Shown here: in pieces, positions 5,604-11,677 of the stretch | Numbering within the stretch: the first letter of the stretch is position 1 | How the letters are laid out: the number at the start of each line of letters is the position of its first letter | DNA from: an uncultured Muribaculaceae bacterium | GTDB taxonomy: Bacteria > Bacteroidota > Bacteroidia > Bacteroidales > Muribaculaceae | Length of the DNA: 11,677 nt | NCBI GenBank assembly: GCA_947177435.1 | Contig: CAMWUM010000025.1 | Location: 1 to 11,677, forward strand | Direction of reading: 5' to 3' | Made by a program: the position numbers and the translations under genes | Notes under the pieces: model-generated | Database searches by the model: none | What the model was told of the DNA's origin: nothing | What the model saw: the letters and a program-made list of their open reading frames with translations, nothing else

Positions 5604-8126
5604 TTAGCCGCAGCGGGATGAGCCGCAAGAGGTGCAGATGAGACAGCCCTCTTGGTAAATGAGGGTGGCGTTTCCGCAGTTGGGGCATACCTTGCCGCTG
5701 GCTTTGGTGCCGTTGGGAATGTATTTTTTGAGCGCGCGCTCCACGCCCATCTTCCACGAGTTGATCGATTGGCTATCGAGCTCGAGGCCGTCAACCATCT
5801 TGATTACCTGGTCAATGGGCATGCCATAACGGAGCACGCCTGAGATAAGCTTGGCATAGTTCCAGAACTCGGGATTGAACTTGTACGACAGGCCTTCGAT
5901 CGTGGTCTTATAGCCGCGCTTGTTGATGAACTGGAAGTCGTAACGCTTGTTGCCTTCGGGGTCTATCGCCTTGATAATCTTGCCGCTGGTGACAGATTTG
6001 GGACAGAAGATGCCATCCTCGTCGTCGGCCAGACCGGTGAAGATTTCGTAAGGAGCGCCGTCGATGAGACCGACGAACGCAATCCACTTTTCCTTATTGT
6101 TCTGGAAGCGCACCACGTCGGCATCAAGTTCGTTGGGACGCTTCGTGACATGCGCCTTGTCAGCGGCAGGCTCGGACTTTTTCTTGTTATCCATCGACAT
6201 GAGCACATTGTTACGCGAGCCATCGCGATATACGGTGCAACCCTTGCAACCGGATTTCCAAGCCTCCATATAAAGCTGTGCGACAGTCTCTTCCGATACA
6301 TCCTCGGGCAGGTTGATGGTAACCGAGATGCTGTGGTCAACCCACTTTTGCACGGCACCCTGCATATGCACCTTTTCGAGCCAGTCGATTTCGTTGGCAG
6401 TGGCGCCGGCATAAGGCGACTCAGCCACGAGGGCGTCGATCTCCTCCTGAGTGTAGTTTTCCTTGCGCTCGCGTCCGGTGGCCTCCATCCAATCGATGAA
6501 CTTGGGATGGTACACTACGTATTCCTCAAAAGCATCGCCGGTCTCGTCGACGAAGTCAACGCGCACGTCGGCGTCATTGGGGTTAACCTTACGACGGCGC
6601 TTATAGACAGGACGGAACACAGGCTCGATGCCCGAGGTGGTGCGCGTCATAAGGCTGGTGGTGCCTGTGGGAGCGATGGTAAGGCAGGCGATATTGCGGC
6701 GGCCATGCTTCTCCATGTCGGCTACGAGTTCGGGATCGGCCTCGCGCAGACGGTTGATATAAGGATTGTTGCGCTCACGCTCGACATCATAGATCTCAAA
6801 CGCTCCGCGTTCCTTGGCCAGTTCGACCGATGCGCGGTAAATGGCAAGAGCCAAAGCGCGATGCACCTTGACGGAGAACTCGGTAGCCTCCTTGGTGCCG
6901 TATTTCAGGCCAAGTGCGGCGAGCATGTCGCCCTCGGCAGTTGTGCCCACGCCGGTGCGGCGGCCTTTGAGGGTCTTGCTGCGAAGCTTCTCCCAGAGAT
7001 GCTTTTCGCTGCTCTTAACCTCGACGGGCTCGGGGTCGGAATCAATCTTGGCGAGAATGGTCTCAATCTTCTCCATCTCGAGATCGATGATGTCATCCAT
7101 CATGCGCTGGGCGTACTGCGCGTGGTCGCGAAGCTTGTCGAAATTGAACGATGCCTCGGGCGTAAAAGGCTTGTCAACATACGAGTAGAGGTTGATGGCA
7201 AGCAGACGGCAACTTTCGTAAGGACACAATGGAATTTCACCGCAGCGATTGGTTGAGATGGTCTCGAATCCAAGGTCGGCGTAGCAATCGGGCACTGACT
7301 CGCGGGTGATGGTATCCCAGAAGAGCACGCCAGGCTCAGCCGACTGCCATGCGTTATGGATAATCTTATCCCACAGGGTCTTGGCATCGATTTCCTTCTT
7401 GACCATAGGGTCGGGCGCACCGATGGGATATTGCTGCACGAAAGGTTTGCCCTCACCGGCGGCATGCATGAAATCGTCAGAAATACGCACAGACACGTTG
7501 GCGCCGGTCACCTTGCCCTCGACCATCTTTGCGTCGATAAACGCCTCTGAATCCGGATGATTAATCGACACCGTGAGCATCAGCGCGCCTCGGCGGCCAT
7601 CCTGAGCTACCTCGCGGGTGGAGTTGGAATAGCGCTCCATAAACGGCACCAGGCCGGTCGAAGTGAGAGCCGAGTTGTTGACGGGCGTACCCTTTGGACG
7701 GATGTGGCTGAGGTCGTGGCCCACGCCACCGCGACGCTTCATAAGCTGCACCTGCTCCTCGTCGATGCGGATGATGCCGCCGTAAGAGTCAGGATGACCG
7801 TCAATGCCGATCACGAAGCAGTTTGAGAGCGAACCCACCTGGTAGTTGTTGCCGATGCCGCTCATGGGGCTGCCCTGGGGCACGATGTAGCGGAAATCCT
7901 TGAGCATCTCAAAGGCTTTTTCCTTCGACATCGGGTTGGGATATTTCTCCTCGATGCGGGCAATCTCACCGGCGATGCGGTGGTGCATATCGTCGGGAGT
8001 GAGTTCGTAAATATTGCCGTTGGAGTCTTTCAGCGCATACTTGCTGACCCAGACTCTTGCAGCCAACTGGTCGCCGCCGAAGTATTTCAATGAGGCTTCG
8101 TAGGCCTCGTCGTAGGTATAAGGCAT
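5604..8126 (-). CDS. nrdJ: Adenosylcobalamin-dependent (class II) ribonucleotide reductase
   Basis: This 840-residue cytoplasmic enzyme reduces ribonucleotides (typically diphosphates) to deoxyribonucleotides with a radical from coenzyme B12, so it works without oxygen. Landmarks: SLSNCFV with C103 as the first reducible cysteine; NRCGEIPL with N293, radical-bearing C295 and E297; C306 eleven residues later as the partner of C103; APTGTTSLM at 485-493 as the substrate-phosphate loop; and GCTVYRDGSR around 629-638. The C-terminus has a zinc-ribbon-like set of cysteines (C814, C817, C831, C834) and ends SSRCG, with C839 a candidate for re-reducing the active site. The spacing C103-C295-C306 is close to that of the Thermotoga maritima enzyme. 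No N-terminal ATP-cone is seen: the protein starts directly with the family sequence TYDEAYEASLKYFGGDQLAA. It is the last gene of a three-gene run, 23 bases after the DUF4301 stop, leaving no room for its own cobalamin riboswitch. No frameshift or missing catalytic residue is seen. Confidence 0.96.
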   Translation of the reverse strand: MPYTYDEAYEASLKYFGGDQLAARVWVSKYALKDSNGNIYELTPDDMHHRIAGEIARIEEKYPNPMSKEKAFEMLKDFRYIVPQGSPMSGIGNNYQVGSLSNCFVIGIDGHPDSYGGIIRIDEEQVQLMKRRGGVGHDLSHIRPKGTPVNNSALTSTGLVPFMERYSNSTREVAQDGRRGALMLTVSINHPDSEAFIDAKMVEGKVTGANVSVRISDDFMHAAGEGKPFVQQYPIGAPDPMVKKEIDAKTLWDKIIHNAWQSAEPGVLFWDTITRESVPDCYADLGFETISTNRCGEIPLCPYESCRLLAINLYSYVDKPFTPEASFNFDKLRDHAQYAQRMMDDIIDLEMEKIETILAKIDSDPEPVEVKSSEKHLWEKLRSKTLKGRRTGVGTTAEGDMLAALGLKYGTKEATEFSVKVHRALALAIYRASVELAKERGAFEIYDVERERNNPYINRLREADPELVADMEKHGRRNIACLTIAPTGTTSLMTRTTSGIEPVFRPVYKRRRKVNPNDADVRVDFVDETGDAFEEYVVYHPKFIDWMEATGRERKENYTQEEIDALVAESPYAGATANEIDWLEKVHMQGAVQKWVDHSISVTINLPEDVSEETVAQLYMEAWKSGCKGCTVYRDGSRNNVLMSMDNKKKSEPAADKAHVTKRPNELDADVVRFQNNKEKWIAFVGLIDGAPYEIFTGLADDEDGIFCPKSVTSGKIIKAIDPEGNKRYDFQFINKRGYKTTIEGLSYKFNPEFWNYAKLISGVLRYGMPIDQVIKMVDGLELDSQSINSWKMGVERALKKYIPNGTKASGKVCPNCGNATLIYQEGCLICTSCGSSRCG

Positions 8127-8149
8127 GTCGTTAGTCGATTGATATAGGT

Positions 8150-9676
8150 TTATGCCTGATGGGCGGGGCGCAGCAGGTCATTTACGGTCTTTACGGGATT
8201 GAAGCTTGTGCCGGGCACCTCAACGAAGATGGTGAGCCAGCGGCTCATGGCGCCATTCCAGAGGCCTGGAAGTTCGAGGGCGCGGAGGTCGCGGCCATCG
8301 AGCGACTTGCTTGAGATGAAGCCGGTGTCGGGATCTACGTAGTCGGGGAGGTTGAACTTATGGCCGTCGACATCCTTGATGTAGCATACGAGGTCAACCG
8401 GATTGAAGTGAGTGGCCTGGGCCATAATGTTGGCGTAAGCGGGCACGGTGGTGTCAATCTGAGTCGATTCGAGGATTTGGGGAGAAGCGGTGCCATCGGG
8501 ATTGTAAGCGATGAACGGGCCTCCGCCGGGTTCGCCCTCGTTGCGCACCATGCCGCAGACGCGCAGCGGGCGGTTAAGTTGGCTGATGAGGAAAGCCTGC
8601 AGCTCAGCGCCTTTGAGCGTAGCAAAACTATCTGAGATGATAGAGAACTCACTACGCAGGAAGTCGCACATCGGGCGCATCTGCTCGTCGGTGCAGTCAC
8701 CGGCCCAGAGTTGGTGCAGATATTCGGCCACCTTGTCGTGTGCGAGTATAAGCGTGCCGGCCAGCACCTGCTTGGAGCGGATAGTGGCATCGCGCTGTGA
8801 GTCGGGCACAACGTTGTCGATGTTCTTGATGAACACCACGGTTGAGTCGATATCGTTGAGGTTCTCGATCAGCGCGCCATGGCCGCCGGGGCGGAACACG
8901 ATGTTGCCTTCTTTGTTGCGGAAAGGCTCGCCGTCCATCGTAGCGGCCACTGTATCGGTGCTGGGCTTTTGCTGTGAGGTGGTGACGTCGAACTTCAGGC
9001 CGGTTTCCTTCTCCATCTGTGGAACAGCCTTGGCAATCTTCTCGTCAAAGAGGTGCTGATGGTTGGCCGAGACGGTGAAGTGCAACTTGACCTTACCGTG
9101 GGCAGCGGCGGTCTGGGCGCCCTCCATCAACTGCTCGTCCAGAGGAGTGCGCACATTGCCGTCGGCATAGCGGTGGAATGACAGCACGGCCTTGGGCAAC
9201 TGTCCGTAGTTGAGGCCGTCGGGCATAATGATACCGGCGATTACGTCCTTGCATCGGCCTTCGGCGATGAGTTCCTTGGCGGTCTTGCCGTACTTCTTGG
9301 CCAACACATCGTTGAGCTCGGCATAGAAAGGCGTCTTGTCGATATTGGCGATAAGTTTCTCAACGTCGCTGCCGGGCTTGGGAGCGTTCTCGTCGCCGTT
9401 GACGAACGAGAAGAGAGCCTTGAACATGCGCGAAGCGGCACCCGATGCGGGCACGAACTTGCACACGTCGCCACCGTCAGCCAGGTACTTTTTCCAACGG
9501 GCCACGGCCTCATCCTCCTGTCCGGAGTTGAGTTTGAGGATGCCGGCTCCGACCTTGGCCGAGGCGTAGAGTTTAAGGTAGGGGAAACCGCTCTTGAAGC
9601 GGGCCAGCTGCTCGTTGAGCTTTTCGGGCGTAATGCCTTTTTTCGCCATATAGGCAAGGTCTTGTTGTGAAAGCAT
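8150..9676 (-). CDS. DUF4301 family protein, predicted UDP-sugar-pyrophosphorylase-like nucleotidyltransferase
   Basis: The 508 residues match what I know of DUF4301 (PF14134), a family of unknown function concentrated in Bacteroidetes and about 500 residues long. There is no signal peptide or membrane segment, so it is probably cytoplasmic. Read in order, it resembles eukaryotic-type UDP-sugar pyrophosphorylases: a Gly-rich loop PASGAASRMFK (76-86); FTVSANHQHLFDEKI (200-214), where those enzymes have the SxxTH segment; PGGHGALIENL (263-273), like the PpGhGD loop; FIKNIDNVVPD (282-292), like the NxDN metal/uracil motif; CGMVRNEG (374-381) and ESTQID (403-408), like the VEYSEI region; and HFNPVDLV (423-430), like FNtNNLW. 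I infer activation of a sugar phosphate or similar compound with an NTP. The substrate is unknown and the family assignment is firmer than the function. The start at 9676, 5 bases after the TPR gene stop, is preferred over Met10 because the family begins with this QDLxxMAxKGI segment. Confidence 0.85.
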   Translation of the reverse strand: MLSQQDLAYMAKKGITPEKLNEQLARFKSGFPYLKLYASAKVGAGILKLNSGQEDEAVARWKKYLADGGDVCKFVPASGAASRMFKALFSFVNGDENAPKPGSDVEKLIANIDKTPFYAELNDVLAKKYGKTAKELIAEGRCKDVIAGIIMPDGLNYGQLPKAVLSFHRYADGNVRTPLDEQLMEGAQTAAAHGKVKLHFTVSANHQHLFDEKIAKAVPQMEKETGLKFDVTTSQQKPSTDTVAATMDGEPFRNKEGNIVFRPGGHGALIENLNDIDSTVVFIKNIDNVVPDSQRDATIRSKQVLAGTLILAHDKVAEYLHQLWAGDCTDEQMRPMCDFLRSEFSIISDSFATLKGAELQAFLISQLNRPLRVCGMVRNEGEPGGGPFIAYNPDGTASPQILESTQIDTTVPAYANIMAQATHFNPVDLVCYIKDVDGHKFNLPDYVDPDTGFISSKSLDGRDLRALELPGLWNGAMSRWLTIFVEVPGTSFNPVKTVNDLLRPAHQA

Positions 9677-9681
9677 ATATA

Positions 9682-11664
9682 TTAGTTTCTTATTCGTTTT
9701 AGCACATTATAGGCCGGAATGATGCCGAGCTCTCCGGCTTTGCTGAGGTCAGCCACACCGGCTGACTGGTTGCCGAGTTTAAGATAGACGTATCCACGGT
9801 TGTAGTACGCTTGTCCCATGGCCGGCTCGAGCTCAATGGCTCGTCCGTAGGCAGCGATGGCTGAAGTGTAGTCGCCGAGGTCGAACAGCACGTTGCCCTT
9901 GTTGTACCAGGCCACGGCCATGCGGGGCGAGAGCTCGACCACCCTATCGAGGTCGTCGAGGGCGCTTTTCAGCTGCACCTGCCTCGGGTCAAGCGTTGCT
10001 CCGGGTGCAATGGCTGCTGTCGGGCCGTCCTGCGGTCGGTTGCGGTACTTGGCCTGAGCGCGTATCATATATGCCACCGGTTGGTCGGGGGTGAGTTCGA
10101 GGGCTCGGTCGATGTCGGCGATGGCCGCATCGTAATTGCGCACAGTCAGGAAGTCCATGGCCCTGCCGATATAGTCGATGGCGCGAGGCTGATGGGTCGA
10201 CAGGTAGGAATTATAATATTCGATTGATTCGAAATGGCGGTTGATCATCGCCGTTTCGCTCATCGACGGCGGATTGATAGCGGCCATTATTATGTAGCGA
10301 AGCATGCGGGCGGCGTTGATGTCATCCACCTCCTTAATATAATAGGTATTGGCGCTGAGTTCGGTGGGAGAAGAGTAATACGACAATTCAACGATAGGCG
10401 CAATCTCGATGTCTGTAGAGCGATCCTGCACGCGGCCTCGAATGGCCTGATTGTTGTACTCGCCGTCAATGTCGGTGCTGTTGTCGATGGTAACGAGAGC
10501 GTTGAACTTGTTGGCCACATCCTCGGGCGTGAACGTCTCCTCGGCGGGCGTGCCGTCCGTCTCGGTCGGCTTGGTCTTAGCCACGGCCATGCCCTTGCGG
10601 TAGTCAGCCTCCGACTTGGCCAGCGCGCCGTCGCGGCGGTACAGGTCACTGCGCATAAAGTAGGCGCTAGACAACTCCGGCTCCTGCTCTATCACCATCG
10701 TTATGTCAGCGATGGCTGGCTCGTATTGCTTGAGCGAACCGTAGGCCACAGCCCTGTTGTAGCGGCTATGCGTATCGTTGGGATTTATCTGCAATATCTT
10801 AGATAAATCGTCGATGGCTCGCTGGTAGTCCGACACCTCCATAGCCAGGAGACTGCGGTTGAAGAGGGCCGCCTGATTGAGAGGTTCGAGCTGCAGAGCG
10901 TAGTCATAATCGGCCATGGCCCCGAAATAGTCGTCGAGTTCGTGGCGGAGATACGCGCGGTTGATATACAAGCCCGTGGCACGGGGCTGAAGTTTGATGG
11001 CCTGGTCCATGTCAGAAAGGGCCGAAGCGAAGTCCTGTTGATTGTCTATTGCAATCGACGCACGCAGCACATAGCCGTTGTAGGCGTTTGGGTTGAGTTC
11101 GAGAGCTTTGTCGATGCTGGCTGATGCAGCTGTGGTGTCAGCCATCTGCAGCAGCAACTTGGCTCGGCCAATGTAGGCGTTGTCGTATGCCGGATATGCC
11201 TCGATAATCTTCCCGAACACGGAGTCGGCACGCTCGAGCTCCTTAAGATCGGTAAGCGCCATGGCCATGTTGAACATTATGTTCTTGTTCCTCGGCAGCA
11301 GTTTCAACGCCTCGCCGTAATACACCACGGCTGCCGAGTCCTGGCCCATGTTCTGCGCAGCCACGCCGCGCACCTCCCATGCGTCGGGCATGTAGGGGTG
11401 AATCTTCACCGCCATGGCCGCGTCTGCCTCGGCTCCGGCGAAATCGTCAAGGTTGAGTTTGGCGATGGCGCGGTACAGATAGGGCGCAGGCAGGTAGGGC
11501 TTGTCTTGAAGGACCTGGTTGAAATACTGTATCGACAGCACATAATCCTCAAAGTACAAAGCATTTTGACCCACGCGCAGCATCTGGTCGGTGTTGACCT
11601 GAGCGCGCGCAACTGTGCAGCAAAGCGCAAAAATGAAAATTATATGCCAAAAAATCTTACGCAT
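9682..11664 (-). CDS. Exported tetratricopeptide-repeat protein with a non-TPR middle segment
   Basis: The 660-residue protein begins with a Sec signal peptide (MRKIFWHIIFIFALCCTVAR, likely cleaved after ARA at 19-21), so it is probably periplasmic. The cysteines in the signal do not form a good lipobox. Residues about 25-362 hold roughly ten consecutive 32-34-residue TPR units, recognisable by the A-x(n)-YxxA...AL/AI...P pattern (for example 61-91, 95-126, 299-330). A low-complexity and non-TPR segment spans about 363-490, and further TPR units follow at about 494-530 and 565-648. TPR arrays are protein-binding scaffolds; no catalytic motif is visible, so no specific function can be assigned. 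It is the first gene of the run leading into DUF4301 and nrdJ, with a 5-base gap after its stop. The ATG at 11664 leads directly into the signal peptide, which supports the start. The promoter is at or beyond the window edge. Confidence 0.9.
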   Translation of the reverse strand: MRKIFWHIIFIFALCCTVARAQVNTDQMLRVGQNALYFEDYVLSIQYFNQVLQDKPYLPAPYLYRAIAKLNLDDFAGAEADAAMAVKIHPYMPDAWEVRGVAAQNMGQDSAAVVYYGEALKLLPRNKNIMFNMAMALTDLKELERADSVFGKIIEAYPAYDNAYIGRAKLLLQMADTTAASASIDKALELNPNAYNGYVLRASIAIDNQQDFASALSDMDQAIKLQPRATGLYINRAYLRHELDDYFGAMADYDYALQLEPLNQAALFNRSLLAMEVSDYQRAIDDLSKILQINPNDTHSRYNRAVAYGSLKQYEPAIADITMVIEQEPELSSAYFMRSDLYRRDGALAKSEADYRKGMAVAKTKPTETDGTPAEETFTPEDVANKFNALVTIDNSTDIDGEYNNQAIRGRVQDRSTDIEIAPIVELSYYSSPTELSANTYYIKEVDDINAARMLRYIIMAAINPPSMSETAMINRHFESIEYYNSYLSTHQPRAIDYIGRAMDFLTVRNYDAAIADIDRALELTPDQPVAYMIRAQAKYRNRPQDGPTAAIAPGATLDPRQVQLKSALDDLDRVVELSPRMAVAWYNKGNVLFDLGDYTSAIAAYGRAIELEPAMGQAYYNRGYVYLKLGNQSAGVADLSKAGELGIIPAYNVLKRIRN

Positions 11665-11671
11665 TTGGATG

Positions 11672-11677
11672 CAAATT
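11672..11677 (-). promoter_or_regulatory. Possible 3' part of a -7 box for the TPR-DUF4301-nrdJ run, cut by window edge
   Basis: The first minus-strand bases of the window, AATTTG, would complete a TAnnTTTG box if the two bases beyond the edge are TA. The distance to the ATG at 11664 is 7 bases, similar to the arrangement ahead of the AlbA_2/ATPase gene. This cannot be decided from the window. Confidence 0.25.

Noticed and set aside
6150..7256. 368-codon open frame on the plus strand
   Set aside because: It is antisense to the conserved core of nrdJ. Long antisense frames are expected opposite GC-rich genes with strong codon bias, and its translation shows no family motif.
8127..8149. Possible cobalamin riboswitch ahead of nrdJ
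   Set aside because: Only 23 bases separate nrdJ from the upstream stop codon, far too short for a B12 riboswitch; any such element would have to lie beyond the right edge.

Overview
This window reads as chromosome from an anaerobic gut member of the Bacteroidales, plausibly Muribaculaceae or a close relative. The evidence is two secreted DUF1680-type glycoside hydrolases, a DUF4301 protein (a family I know essentially from Bacteroidetes), a cobalamin-dependent ribonucleotide reductase, Bacteroidetes-style TAnnTTTG promoter boxes, and no strong Shine-Dalgarno sequences ahead of the starts. The genus is inference. Coding density is very high: no gene-free stretch exceeds about 110 bases, and no tRNA, rRNA, CRISPR array, insertion sequence or phage gene was seen.

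Left edge (1-946, minus strand): a gene cut by the window edge. It encodes an AlbA_2/Schlafen-type nucleic-acid-binding domain joined to a GHKL-type ATPase module, a class of uncharacterised regulators that often sits in accessory regions. Several stretches of it are clearly more AT-rich than the genes to its right.

Glycan block (1022-5584): two divergent, paralogous GH127/GH146-type enzymes (662 and 813 residues), both with Sec signal peptides and both keeping the Glu/Cys zinc-thiolate active site of the beta-L-arabinofuranosidase family. They are separated by 109 bases that must hold both promoters. Only the rightward gene carries an additional C-terminal beta-rich module. They probably remove terminal arabinose-like sugars from plant glycans in the periplasm. 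No SusC/SusD, sensor or transporter gene lies in the window. Both genes end inside strong GC-rich hairpins that contain the stop codon. The right-hand hairpin also lies just after nrdJ and could terminate both convergent transcription units.

Right block (5604-11664, all minus strand): a tight three-gene run, read from right to left. It begins with a periplasmic tetratricopeptide-repeat protein, continues after 5 bases with a DUF4301 protein, and ends after 23 bases with an adenosylcobalamin-dependent ribonucleotide reductase (NrdJ). Motifs in the DUF4301 protein line up in order with the UDP-sugar pyrophosphorylase family, so I propose that it is a nucleotidyltransferase. The promoter of this run is at or beyond the right edge.

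No complete new multi-gene system is evident. The most interesting leads are the predicted function of DUF4301 and its linkage to nrdJ, the stop-codon-containing hairpins, and the divergent GH127 pair with its domain and active-site differences.
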